Below are positions 15,197-22,332 of a stretch of 34,781 bases of DNA, piece after piece. Position 1 is the first letter of the stretch; each line of letters begins with the position of its first letter. The stretch lies in the NCBI RefSeq assembly GCF_000376565.1, contig NZ_BARG01000082.1:1-34781 (forward strand), read 5' to 3'. Below the pieces are notes generated by a model. That model was not told where the DNA came from and did not search any database. It was given only the letters and a program-made list of their open reading frames with translations. This stretch comes from Streptomyces hokutonensis (GTDB taxonomy: Bacteria; Actinomycetota; Actinomycetes; Streptomycetales; Streptomycetaceae). Made by a program: the position numbers and the translations under genes.

Positions 15197-15377
15197 GTAT
15201 TGACGGAAATCCATAGGATTGACCGGGGTCACGGACTCGACCATGCTCAGTGCAGGGCCCAGGCGGCAACCCGTCCGGCGCCTTCGCCGGGTCCGGACCA
15301 AGGCGAAGACACGGACGGGTGCCGACCTCCCACCTCCTGGCTCCTACCTCCGGCGCGCGACGGAAGGACAGCGGTTC

Positions 15378-15950
15378 GTGTCTGACTCTCCTACGTCAAC
15401 TGGTCACTCTCCCCGTGCTGTTGATACGGCCGTTGCGCTGCTCCTCCGACTCGGCGCCGCCGACATTCCGCACCCCGGCGGCACTCTCCTCGCCCACCTC
15501 CAACGCGTCCGGGACCGCCTCGCCGCATGGGGCGCCCGCCCGGCCCTCCAACTCGCGGGCCTGTGCCACGCCTGCTACGGCACCGACGGTTTCCCCACCG
15601 CCCTGTTGCCGGTGGACACGGGCCGCGCCGAACTCGCCGAGGTGATCGGCGCGGAGGCGGAGGGGATCGTGTATCTCTACGGGGCGTGCGACAGGAAGGC
15701 CACGTATCCGGGGCTCGCGGCGGCCGACGGGGTCTTCCGGGACCGTTTCACCGGCCGTACTCACACTCCCGAGCTGGGGCTCCGCCAGGACCTCGCCGAA
15801 CTCACCGTCGCCAACGAACTCGACCTGGCCCGCCACGACTTCGCCTTCCGCGAGCGCTCGGGCCCTCAACTCCTCGCCCTCTTCACCCGGTTCAAGCCAC
15901 TCCTCAGCCAACCCGCCTGGTCGGACTGCCAGCCGGGCCTCACGCCGTGA
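15378..15950 (+). CDS. Conserved protein of unknown function, possibly DUF6817 (190 aa)
   Basis: A conserved-looking protein without a function I can name. Distinct features are IPHPGGTLLAHLQRVRDRLAAWGA, then LQLAGLCHACYGTDGF, then EGIVYLYGACDRK, and late ELTVANELDLARH. The spaced His/Asp/Asn residues (H in LAHL, HACYGTD, NELD..H) recall HD-like metal-binding helical folds, so a small hydrolase is possible. GTG 15378 is chosen because GGAAGGA precedes it and the conserved region starts soon after; the open frame continues upstream with low-complexity arginine-rich sequence. It is divergent from the LysR gene and overlaps the tail of the opposite-strand ATPase remnant by 11 nt. Confidence 0.7.
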   Translation: MSDSPTSTGHSPRAVDTAVALLLRLGAADIPHPGGTLLAHLQRVRDRLAAWGARPALQLAGLCHACYGTDGFPTALLPVDTGRAELAEVIGAEAEGIVYLYGACDRKATYPGLAAADGVFRDRFTGRTHTPELGLRQDLAELTVANELDLARHDFAFRERSGPQLLALFTRFKPLLSQPAWSDCQPGLTP

Positions 15951-16236
15951 CGGACTCCGCGATCCGCAGGGCGGCTTGGGCGGGCGTGAGGTGGGTGGTG
16001 TCGCGCGCGATGCGTCCGCGAAGGGTTTCCTGATCCGCGTGGAGGACGAAGTGCCGTACCGGAATGGCGTGTTGGGCCAGACCCGCGCTGATCTCACGCC
16101 AGTACTGCTCGACCAGGACGGTCATCGGAACGACCAGGGTGCCGCCCGTGTGGTCGAGTACGCGCCGGGCGCTCTCCACGACGAGCGGACTCGTCGTCCT
16201 GCCCGCGCCATGGGTGCCGTTGAGCCATACGATCAT
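15940..16236 (-). pseudogene. Internally deleted P-loop ATPase/kinase remnant (98 codons)
   Basis: Begins with a P-loop, MIVWLNGTHGAGRTT, then jumps straight to PLVVESARRVLDHTGGTLVVPMTV, and later from QETLRGRIARD straight to TTHLTPAQAALRIAE. In full-length streptomycete ATPases of this type (about 180-200 residues) roughly 50-60 residues separate each of these blocks. Both gaps are in frame, so the reading frame survives while about half the protein is missing. The Walker A lysine is also replaced by Arg (GAGRTT). I infer a non-functional remnant; a functional mini-protein is less likely. Block spacing is from memory of the family, not an alignment. Confidence 0.6.
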
Positions 16237-16312
16237 GGGCTCGACGTCAGCGGGGAGCGGGACGCTCCTTGCCCCGAACGGTCGTGGCTGCGCAGGGCTG
16301 TTGGCTCCCGTT

Positions 16313-16350
16313 CGTAGAGGATCCGGTCCGCCGTAGAGGATCCGGTCCGC
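16313..16350. repeat. Perfect 19-bp tandem duplication
   Basis: CGTAGAGGATCCGGTCCGC occurs twice head to tail (16313-16331 and 16332-16350). It lies between the ATPase remnant and the 3' end of the TetR gene, possibly a recent slippage event in a decaying region. Confidence 0.85.
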
Positions 16351-16354
16351 TCGG

Positions 16355-17047
16355 TTACGCCGACGGCTCGTCGAGTCTGGCGGCGACCGCGTCGAGGACC
16401 CAGTCCAGGCCGGTCGCGAAGGACGTCTCGGGGTCCACGTCCGTGCCGTCGTGGACGGCTTTGGTCAGCGTCGGGAAGCGGCCCGTCGCCAGCATTCTCG
16501 TCACGTGCGGGCCATGGGCGCGCTGCCAGTCGAGCTTGGAGAGGCCCGTGGCGCGCTCCGCCCGCACGTTCGCGATCTCGCGTCTGATCGCGCCGGTGAA
16601 GTACGCGCTGACGGTCTCCACCGCGCGCATGACGGTGTCGATGTCGGCGAGACCGTCGAGGGCGGCGAGCGTGGCCTCGGTCACGGCGAGGCCGTTCGGG
16701 CCCAGGCTCGGGCGGCCGCCGAGCAGGTCGGCCAGCCATTCGTGGCGGAGGGCGGCCCGCCGGGTGCGGTGGGCGAGGACGCGCAGCGCCTCCCGCCAGT
16801 CACCGGGCCGCTCCTCGGGGAGGATCTCGGCCTGGACCTCGTCCACCATGAGGTCGAACAGCTCCTCCTTGGTGGAGATGAAGCCGTACAGCCGCATCGG
16901 ACCGGCGTTCAGCCGGGCGGCGACCTTGCGCAACGACACCGCCTCCAGCCCGCCCTCGTCGGCCAGCGCGACGGCGGCGGCGACGATCCGCTCCCGGTCC
17001 AGCGGCACGGGCCGGGTCGGCGGCTCCGGGCGGTCCCACACAGTCAT
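16355..17047 (-). CDS. TetR-family regulator with TetR-type C-terminal domain (230 aa)
   Basis: N-terminal TetR helix-turn-helix (about residues 15-60: RERIVAAAVALADEGGLEAVSLRKVAARLNAGPMRLYGFISTKEEL), with the LYGFISTKEEL wording typical of repressors whose C-terminal domain resembles the tetracycline repressor. ATG 17047 is preferred over an in-frame upstream start at 17086 because TACGAT lies 6 nt before it on the minus strand. It is divergent from an FAD monooxygenase, with palindromic elements in the 66-bp gap, and very probably represses that gene and itself in response to a small aromatic or polyketide ligand (inference). Confidence 0.88.
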   Translation of the reverse strand: MTVWDRPEPPTRPVPLDRERIVAAAVALADEGGLEAVSLRKVAARLNAGPMRLYGFISTKEELFDLMVDEVQAEILPEERPGDWREALRVLAHRTRRAALRHEWLADLLGGRPSLGPNGLAVTEATLAALDGLADIDTVMRAVETVSAYFTGAIRREIANVRAERATGLSKLDWQRAHGPHVTRMLATGRFPTLTKAVHDGTDVDPETSFATGLDWVLDAVAARLDEPSA

Positions 17048-17048
17048 G

Positions 17049-17110
17049 GATGCATCGTACTGATGCGTCGTACTCTTGTGATACACCGACTCGCATCAAT
17101 ACAGTGTATC
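17049..17110. promoter_or_regulatory. TetR/monooxygenase divergent operator region
   Basis: Holds GATGCATCGTAC (17049-17060) and GATGCGTCGTAC (17062-17073), a 13-bp-period direct repeat whose first copy contains the palindrome GATGCATC. It also holds an inverted pair, GATACAC (17080-17086) and GTGTATC (17104-17110). These cover both start regions: TACGAT -10 for the minus-strand TetR gene and TACAGT (17100-17105) for the plus-strand gene. Likely TetR binding sites. Confidence 0.6.
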
Positions 17111-17113
17111 GAC

Positions 17114-18235
17114 ATGAGACATCGCATCGCCGTGGTCGGCGGCGGCCCCGCCGGCCTCACCTTCGCCCGGGTCCTGCACCGCTACGGCCACCCCGTCACC
17201 GTCCTCGAACGAGACCCCGCCCCCGACGCCCGCCCTCCCGGCGGCACGCTGGACCTGCACGAGAAGCTGGGTCAACTCGCCCTGGAAAAGGCGGGGTTAC
17301 TGGCGGAGTTCCTGTCGCTGTCGCGCCCCGAGGGCCAGGCCATGCGCATCCTGGCCCCGGACGGCACCGTCCTGCGCGACTGGCGGCCCGGTCCGGACGA
17401 CCTGGCCAATCCCGAGATCGACCGCGGCCAACTCCGTGACCTGCTGATCGGCCCGCTCGACGTGCGATGGGGGTGGGGCGTGACGCGGGTGGTGCCGGGC
17501 GGCCGGGACGGCGTACTCGTCCAGTCGGCCGACGGGCGGCAGGAGACGTACGACCTCGTCGTCGGCGCGGACGGCGCATGGTCCCGGGTCCGCCCGGCGG
17601 TCTCACCGGTGGCACCGCACTACACCGGAGTCACCTCGCTCGAGACCTCCCTCGACGACGTCGACACCCGTCACCCCGACCTCGCCCGGCTGATCGGCGA
17701 CGGTTCCGTGGCGGTGTACGGCGCGAACCGGAGCCTCGTCGCGCAGCGCAACAGCGGTGGCCACGTGAAGGTGTACTCCAAGTTCCGCGCACCGCTGGAC
17801 TGGCACAAGGACCTGGACGTGGACCTGGCCGACCCCGAGGCGGTGCGATCGAGCCTGCTGACCCTGTTCGACGGCTGGTCCGCCCCCGTCCTCGACCTCC
17901 TCCGCCGCGGCACCGCCTTCGCCCACCGCCCCTTCCACGTCCTCCCCGTCTCCCACACCTGGCCCCGCACCCCCGGGGTGACACTCCTGGGCGACGCCGC
18001 CCACCTGATGCCCCCACTCGGCGTCGGCGCGAACCTCGCGATGCTGGACGGCGCCGAACTCGCCGAGTCCATCGCCACCGCCCCCGGAGACCTGGACCCG
18101 ACGGTCCGCGCCTTCGAGGAACGGATGTGTGCCCGGGCCGGCAAGTGGGCGCGGATCACGACGGCCGGCCTGGAACGCCTGGTGAGCCCGGACCCCGCCG
18201 AGGCGATCGCGGTCTTCGACGAGGTGCAGTCGTAG
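17114..18235 (+). CDS. FAD-dependent monooxygenase, TetX-like (373 aa)
   Basis: Group A flavin monooxygenase, cytosolic, using NAD(P)H and O2 to hydroxylate an aromatic or polyketide substrate. Motifs: N-terminal GxGxxG dinucleotide site AVVGGGPAGLTFARVLHRYG with the terminal Glu in VLERD; the RGQLRDLL arginine region; the DG motif LVVGADGAWSRVR; the GD motif GVTLLGDAAHLMPPLGVGANLAMLDG. Length and motif wording (PPLGVGANLAMLDGAELA) fit the TetX-like subgroup, but substrate cannot be read from sequence. ATG 17114 begins right at the Rossmann fold. Divergent TetR repressor gene upstream; convergent with a kinase gene downstream. Confidence 0.9.
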   Translation: MRHRIAVVGGGPAGLTFARVLHRYGHPVTVLERDPAPDARPPGGTLDLHEKLGQLALEKAGLLAEFLSLSRPEGQAMRILAPDGTVLRDWRPGPDDLANPEIDRGQLRDLLIGPLDVRWGWGVTRVVPGGRDGVLVQSADGRQETYDLVVGADGAWSRVRPAVSPVAPHYTGVTSLETSLDDVDTRHPDLARLIGDGSVAVYGANRSLVAQRNSGGHVKVYSKFRAPLDWHKDLDVDLADPEAVRSSLLTLFDGWSAPVLDLLRRGTAFAHRPFHVLPVSHTWPRTPGVTLLGDAAHLMPPLGVGANLAMLDGAELAESIATAPGDLDPTVRAFEERMCARAGKWARITTAGLERLVSPDPAEAIAVFDEVQS

Positions 18236-18261
18236 CGACCCCAAGGGTTTCTACGGGCCGC

Positions 18262-19125
18262 TCAGTCGCCCAGTCGCTCGTGCAGCGCGTCGAGTGTCGG
18301 CCAGGGCGGACCCTCGTGCAGGGCGCGCAGGAGTCCCTCTCCGAACAGCCTCCCGTTCGGGAACTGGTCGCCGAGCTCCCAGCGCCACGCGGCGACCATC
18401 GCGAGGACGACCTGCCGGCACTTGTCCAACAGCCCCTGGTCGACGTTCGGGTAGTGCTCCGGGACCGCCTCGGGAACATGGGCGAGGTCGAACTCCACGG
18501 GTCCCCGGCAGCACGTCTCGAGGTCGATGAACAACGGGCCGTTCGCCGTGCCGATCACATTGCCCGGATGCGGCTCGCCGTGGAGCAGCTGCTCCACGGC
18601 CCCGCGCTCGTCGATCGCCCGCCTCAGGTCCGCCAGCCTGCCGCCGAGGAACACGCGTTCCGCGTCGGCGAGTTCGGGCGAGCGAACCGGGTCGGCGACG
18701 ACCGCCTCCGCCTCCGCGATCCGGTCCGTGAACCTCGGGCTCGGCACATCGACCTCGCGCATGCCGACGTGCAACTGCTCCAGCGCCTTCGCGTAGTCGA
18801 CCGGTGCGGTGTGGGGCGACACGGGCTCGCAGTACGTCCACAACGTCACCGCGAAGCCGTCCCGCGTGTACACCCGCGGTTCCACCCGAGGCTCCAGGGG
18901 ACACACCGGACTTCCCACCTCGACGAGCCGCCGAGCGAGCTCGACCTCGAACTGCGCGACCTCTTCCCCCACATGGGCGACCCGGGCAAAGACGTCGCAC
19001 GGCGTCAGCCGCAGGGCCAGCTTGTTCGAGTTGTGCAGGACGACCCCGCCGTCGGCCGGCAGGTCGAGCGACACGGCGATCGAAGTCGCGGCCGCGATCG
19101 CACGCGTGACGTCGGTGATCTCCAT
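18262..19125 (-). CDS. APH-fold phosphotransferase (287 aa)
   Basis: Small-molecule kinase of the aminoglycoside phosphotransferase superfamily. The catalytic loop is LLHGEPHPGNVIG: His and Asn of the Brenner motif are kept, but the usual Asp is Glu in HGEPHPGN, a variant found in some family members. The metal-binding segment is FIDLETCCRGPVEFDLAH. ATG 19125 is chosen over a longer open frame starting at 19224, because the latter would run through the inverted repeat at 19164-19191. It is divergent from the XRE regulator, which may share control through that repeat. Substrate unknown. Confidence 0.8.
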   Translation of the reverse strand: MEITDVTRAIAAATSIAVSLDLPADGGVVLHNSNKLALRLTPCDVFARVAHVGEEVAQFEVELARRLVEVGSPVCPLEPRVEPRVYTRDGFAVTLWTYCEPVSPHTAPVDYAKALEQLHVGMREVDVPSPRFTDRIAEAEAVVADPVRSPELADAERVFLGGRLADLRRAIDERGAVEQLLHGEPHPGNVIGTANGPLFIDLETCCRGPVEFDLAHVPEAVPEHYPNVDQGLLDKCRQVVLAMVAAWRWELGDQFPNGRLFGEGLLRALHEGPPWPTLDALHERLGD

Positions 19126-19163
19126 CGGCGCATCCTGGCACGGGTGGGCGAGTGGCGTGGCGC

Positions 19164-19191
19164 ACTTTTGCAAGCGGGTGCTTGCAAAAGT
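19164..19191. promoter_or_regulatory. 28-bp inverted repeat, probable XRE autoregulatory operator
   Basis: Perfect 12-bp arms (ACTTTTGCAAGC and its complement) around GGGT. The TTGCAA hexamer occurs in both arms, and a further GTGCAAG (19204-19210) lies closer to the downstream start. It sits 39 bp upstream of the kinase start and 27 bp upstream of the XRE start, so a bound protein could control both. Binding by the adjacent XRE protein is inference. Confidence 0.65.
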
Positions 19192-19217
19192 TAGCAGGGG
19201 TGGTGCAAGGTGAAGGC

Positions 19218-19664
19218 ATGGCATCGCTCAACGTCGGCAATCTTGGTGAGTATCTGCGGGAACAGCGGCGCACCGCGCAGCTGTCCCTGCGGCAGCTCGC
19301 CGATGCCGCCGGGGTGTCCAATCCGTATCTGAGCCAGATCGAGCGCGGGCTGCGCAAGCCGAGCGCGGAGGTGTTGCAGCAGGTCGCCAAGGCGCTGCGG
19401 ATCTCCGCCGAGACGCTGTACGTGCGGGCCGGCATCCTCGACGCCGAGCGGGACCGGGACGAGGTCGAGACACGTGCGGTCATCCTCGCCGATCCCACGC
19501 TCACCGAACGGCAGAAGCAGGTGCTGCTTCAGATCTACGAGTCCTTCCGCAAGGAGAACGGGTTCGAGATCGCCGACGGGGACGAAGGCGCGGAGAGCGG
19601 TCCCGGCGTGAGCGACGGTGCCGACGGCAGCGACGCCGACCCGCGGGAGCAGACGGCCGGGTGA
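19218..19664 (+). CDS. XRE-family helix-turn-helix regulator, Rv0474-like (148 aa)
   Basis: N-terminal XRE helix-turn-helix (about residues 8-65: LGEYLREQRRTAQLSLRQLADAAGVSNPYLSQIERGLRKPS), then a short helical part with AETLYVRAGILD and LTERQKQVLLQIYESFRKEN, and an acidic, disordered C-terminal tail of about 30 residues. The homolog in M. tuberculosis, Rv0474, precedes hbhA and is a metal-responsive regulator in published work. Gene order with hbhA and a DUF2516 gene is the same here. ATG 19218 follows GGTGAAGG. The inverted repeat upstream suggests autoregulation. Confidence 0.9.
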   Translation: MASLNVGNLGEYLREQRRTAQLSLRQLADAAGVSNPYLSQIERGLRKPSAEVLQQVAKALRISAETLYVRAGILDAERDRDEVETRAVILADPTLTERQKQVLLQIYESFRKENGFEIADGDEGAESGPGVSDGADGSDADPREQTAG

Positions 19665-19759
19665 CGACGACACACATCCTGTTGACGACACGGCCCGTCC
19701 GCCGAGCGCGGAAGCAACACAAAACCCTCAGCTGATAGCAACCGGGAAGGACCATCACC

Positions 19760-20407
19760 ATGGCCATCACCGATGACCTGCGCAAGACCCTGAGCGACCC
19801 CACCCCCCTCTACTTCGCCGCCGGCACCGCCGACCTCGCCCTCCAGCAGGCCAAGAAGGTTCCCGGCCTGGTCGAGCAGCTGCGTGCCGAGGCCCCGGCC
19901 CGGATCGACGCCGTGCGCGGCACCGACCCGAAGGCCGTGCAGGAGAAGGCCGCCGCCCGCGCCAAGGAGGCCAGTGCCAAGGCCAAGGAGGCGCAGGAGA
20001 CCCTCCAGACCAAGGTCAACGAGTTCCTCACCAGCCTCGACGGCGACCTCAAGAAGCTCGGCAGCACGCTCGACGCCGACCTGAAGAAGTTCGGCGAGTC
20101 CGCCCAGGACTTCGCGCTGCGCGGAGTCGGCGTCGCCGCCGAGTACGCCGTCAAGGCCCGCGAGGCGTACGAGAAGGTCGCCGAGCACGGCGAGCAGGCC
20201 GTGAAGACCTGGCGCGGCGAGGCCGCCGACGAGATCGAGGAGCTGGCCGTCGCGGTCGAGCCCGACCCCGAGCCGGTCGTCGTCAAGGCCGAGGAGCCGG
20301 CTCCGGCCCCGGCCCCGACCGCAGCCGCCCCGGCGAAGAAGCCCGCCGCCAAGAAGGCTCCGGCGCGCAAGACCACCGCGAAGAAGACCACGCCGCCCGC
20401 GAAGTGA
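19760..20407 (+). CDS. HbhA-like (heparin-binding hemagglutinin) protein (215 aa)
   Basis: Homolog of mycobacterial HbhA. An alpha-helical, coiled-coil body (about residues 10-165, rich in Ala/Lys/Glu) carries the family's opening segment LSDPTPLYFAAGTADLALQQAKKVPGLVEQLR. A Pro/Ala linker and a Lys/Ala-rich C-terminal tail (PAKKPAAKKAPARKTTAKK) follow, the part that binds sulfated glycans and nucleic acid in HbhA. No signal peptide. In a soil actinomycete host adhesion is unlikely; a role in cell-envelope, lipid-body or nucleoid association is more plausible. GGAAGG lies before ATG 19760. A strong hairpin follows the stop. Confidence 0.9.
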   Translation: MAITDDLRKTLSDPTPLYFAAGTADLALQQAKKVPGLVEQLRAEAPARIDAVRGTDPKAVQEKAAARAKEASAKAKEAQETLQTKVNEFLTSLDGDLKKLGSTLDADLKKFGESAQDFALRGVGVAAEYAVKAREAYEKVAEHGEQAVKTWRGEAADEIEELAVAVEPDPEPVVVKAEEPAPAPAPTAAAPAKKPAAKKAPARKTTAKKTTPPAK

Positions 20408-20426
20408 CACGAACGGGTGATCGGTG

Positions 20427-20459
20427 ACGGGTCGGGCACTCGAAGGGTGCCCGGCCCGT
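20427..20459 (+). terminator. Terminator after hbhA-like gene
   Basis: Stem of 13 positions: ACGGG and CGGGCAC (20427-20439) pair with GTGCCCG and CCCGT (20447-20459) around a 7-nt loop, with one T-G wobble. It is followed by TTCTGTCTTC. It ends the hbhA message 20 nt after the stop. Confidence 0.75.
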
Positions 20460-20488
20460 TCTGTCTTCAGCGGCAATCCGGTTGCGGG

Positions 20489-20494
20489 TACGGT
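20489..20494 (+). promoter_or_regulatory. -10 box for Trp-rich uORF/DUF2516 transcript
   Basis: TACGGT lies 9 nt before the ATG of the short upstream ORF, so transcription should begin within 1-3 nt of that ATG. TTCAGC (20466-20471, 17-bp spacer) is a weak -35 candidate. Confidence 0.45.
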
Positions 20495-20503
20495 GACCGC
20501 GTA

Positions 20504-20533
20504 ATGACTAGCCGAGTCTGGTGGTGGACGTAG
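20504..20533 (+). CDS. Trp-rich 9-codon upstream ORF (MTSRVWWWT)
   Basis: A complete ATG-to-TAG reading frame encoding MTSRVWWWT. It starts within a few nucleotides of the predicted transcription start, and its TAG stop shares its G with the GTG start of the DUF2516 gene (TAGTG). Three consecutive Trp codons in nine are far above chance and are the hallmark of leader peptides that sense charged tRNA-Trp. No terminator-antiterminator pair is evident, so control by stalling and translational coupling is the simpler idea (inference). It could still be coincidence. Confidence 0.45.
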   Translation: MTSRVWWWT

Positions 20534-20874
20534 TGCTGATGCAGGGCTTCACAGGGTTCATGTGGCTGTTGAGCACCGCCCTGATCGTGTTCAGCGGCTT
20601 CGCGCTCGTCGACGCCGCGACGCGCCGCGAGGACGCCTACCGCGCGGCGGACAAGAAGACCAAGCCGTTCTGGCTGATCATCCTCGGGCTCGCCTTCGTG
20701 GTGAACCTGATCTTCAACATCCTGTCGTTCCTGCCGATCATCGGCCTCGTCGCGACGATCGTGTACATGGTCGACGTCCGCCCGGCCCTCCGCGGCCTCC
20801 CCGGGGGCGGCCGCAGCCGCAGAGGCGGCTCCAGCAGCGACGGCCCCTACGGCCCGTACAACGGCGGACGCTGA
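20533..20874 (+). CDS. DUF2516 membrane protein (113 aa)
   Basis: Small integral membrane protein with two or three hydrophobic helices: MQGFTGFMWLLSTALIVFSG, then a cytosolic DAATRREDAYRAADKKTKPFW loop, then LIILGLAFVVNLIFNILSFL and PIIGLVATIVYMVDVRPAL. A Gly/Arg-rich tail ends PYGPYNGGR. The conserved DAYRAADKKTKPFW loop and the position after an HbhA homolog identify it as DUF2516 (Rv0476-like). Function is unknown. GTG 20533 overlaps the uORF stop; ATG 20539 is an alternative. No independent ribosome site is obvious, supporting coupling to the uORF. Confidence 0.85.
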   Translation: MLMQGFTGFMWLLSTALIVFSGFALVDAATRREDAYRAADKKTKPFWLIILGLAFVVNLIFNILSFLPIIGLVATIVYMVDVRPALRGLPGGGRSRRGGSSSDGPYGPYNGGR

Positions 20875-20877
20875 CGT

Positions 20878-20930
20878 CCTACGGCCCGACCAGCCCCTAC
20901 GGCCCGACCAGCCCCTACGGCCGGACAGCC
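20878..20930. repeat. 18-bp tandem repeat, three copies
   Basis: CCTACGGCCCGACCAGCC is repeated perfectly twice (20878-20895, 20896-20913), with a third 17-bp degenerate copy (20914-20930). It lies just after the DUF2516 stop. In the +2 frame it encodes SPYGPT repeats, similar to the GPYGPY end of that protein. Confidence 0.85.
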
Positions 20931-20934
20931 GGGG

Positions 20935-22332
20935 TCACGGCGCCCGGTCGAGCAGTACCACCGCCACGTCGTCCGTCAGCTCGCCGCCGTTGAGGTCGCG
21001 GACCTCGTTCACCGCGGCCCGGAGCAGTTCCTCGCCCCGCAGGCCCTCCGCGAGCTGACGGCGGACCATCGCCACCATGCCGTCCTGGCCGAGCCGTTCG
21101 CGCCGTCCCTCGCCGATCCGGCCCTCGATCAGACCGTCGGTGTAGAGCATCAGGCTCCACTCCGCGCCCAGCTCCACCTGCATCCGCGGCCAGCGGGCAC
21201 CGGGGAGCAGGCCGAGGGCGGGGCCGTTGTTGTCGTAGGGGAGGAGTTCGACCGGGCGGCCGGGGCGGGCCAGCAGCGGGGACGGGTGGCCGGCCAGGCA
21301 GAGGCCCGCGCGGCGGCCGTCGGGGGCGATGTCGACCGTGCAGAGCGTCGCGAAGATCTCGTCGTCGGAGCGCTCGTGCTCCAGGACCTGCTGGAGCGTG
21401 CCGAGCAGCTCGTCGCCGCACAGCCCGGCCAGCGTCAGCGCCCGCCAGGCGATGCGCAGCTCCACGCCGAGCGCGGCCTCGTCGGGGCCGTGGCCGCAGA
21501 CGTCGCCGATCATCGCGTGCACGGTGCCGTCGGGGGTGCGCACGGTGTCGTAGAAGTCGCCGCCGAGCAGCGCGCGGGAGCGGCCGGGGCGGTAGCGGGC
21601 GGCGAAGTGCAGGGGGGAGCCTTCGAGGAGGGGCGTGGGCAGCAGGCCGCGTTCGAGGCGGGCGTTCTCCTGGGCCCGCAGTTTGGACTCGGTGAGCTTG
21701 CGCTCGGCCCTGTCGGAACGTTTCCGCTCCACCGCGTAGCGGATCGCGCGGCTCAGTAGCCGGCCGTCCAGCTCGTCGCGGAAGAGATAGTCCTGCGCGC
21801 CCACCCGGACCGCCTCGGCGCCGCGCTCGGTGTCGCCGGACGCGGTGAGGGCGAGGACGGCGTGGCGGGGCGCGATCCTCAGCACGTGCCTGAGCACGGC
21901 CAGCTCGTCGTCGGCGCCGTCCGCGGCCCGGCCGGGGGCGGGCAGCGCGAGGTCGAGCAGGATGCAGTGGACGTCGTCGGTGAGCAGCCGCTCGGCCTCG
22001 GTGAGGTTGCGGGCGGTGCGGACCCGGATCGGCTTGCCGGTGGGGTCGAGCAGCTCGGGCACGATCGGCGAGCCGCCGGGGTCGTCCTCGATCATCAGCA
22101 GGGTGAGGTGACCGGCGGGACCGGCGCCGGTGACCGTGCTGTCGTTCACCGTGTCCTGCGTGCGCGGGGTCTCCGTGCGCGGGGCTTCCGTGCCTTGGGA
22201 AGCGCTCCCCGGCAGCTCGCCGGTGGTGGCCCCGGAGGTGTCTCCCGAGGTGTCGCCGATCGTGGGTGCGGCCGGCGCCTGACCACTTTCCGCGGCCGGG
22301 ATCGCTCTCTGCCGCGGTATGGGTGCGGGCAT
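20935..22332 (-). CDS. Receiver-SpoIIE (PP2C) serine phosphatase (465 aa)
   Basis: Cytosolic phosphatase likely acting on an anti-anti-sigma factor, as RsbU-type enzymes do. A disordered Thr/Pro-rich N-terminus (1-72) is followed by a receiver domain (about 75-195) with acidic residues EDD (82-84) and phospho-acceptor Asp127 in LLDLALP. The conserved receiver Lys is Arg (R185 in DYLFRDEL). A coiled-coil linker (about 195-235) leads to the PP2C domain, with GGDFYD, IGDVCGHG and LTDDVAVV metal ligands. ATG 22332 is chosen because GGAAGGA lies upstream and the conserved domains start later; the longer frame lacks support. Partner kinase not encoded here. Confidence 0.88.
   Translation of the reverse strand: MPAPIPRQRAIPAAESGQAPAAPTIGDTSGDTSGATTGELPGSASQGTEAPRTETPRTQDTVNDSTVTGAGPAGHLTLLMIEDDPGGSPIVPELLDPTGKPIRVRTARNLTEAERLLTDDVHCILLDLALPAPGRAADGADDELAVLRHVLRIAPRHAVLALTASGDTERGAEAVRVGAQDYLFRDELDGRLLSRAIRYAVERKRSDRAERKLTESKLRAQENARLERGLLPTPLLEGSPLHFAARYRPGRSRALLGGDFYDTVRTPDGTVHAMIGDVCGHGPDEAALGVELRIAWRALTLAGLCGDELLGTLQQVLEHERSDDEIFATLCTVDIAPDGRRAGLCLAGHPSPLLARPGRPVELLPYDNNGPALGLLPGARWPRMQVELGAEWSLMLYTDGLIEGRIGEGRRERLGQDGMVAMVRRQLAEGLRGEELLRAAVNEVRDLNGGELTDDVAVVLLDRAP

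Noticed and set aside
20562..20993. Plus-strand 143-codon frame with SPYGPT repeats
   Set aside because: Alternate frame of the DUF2516 gene and the tandem repeat after it; no start signal. Kept only as a repeat observation.
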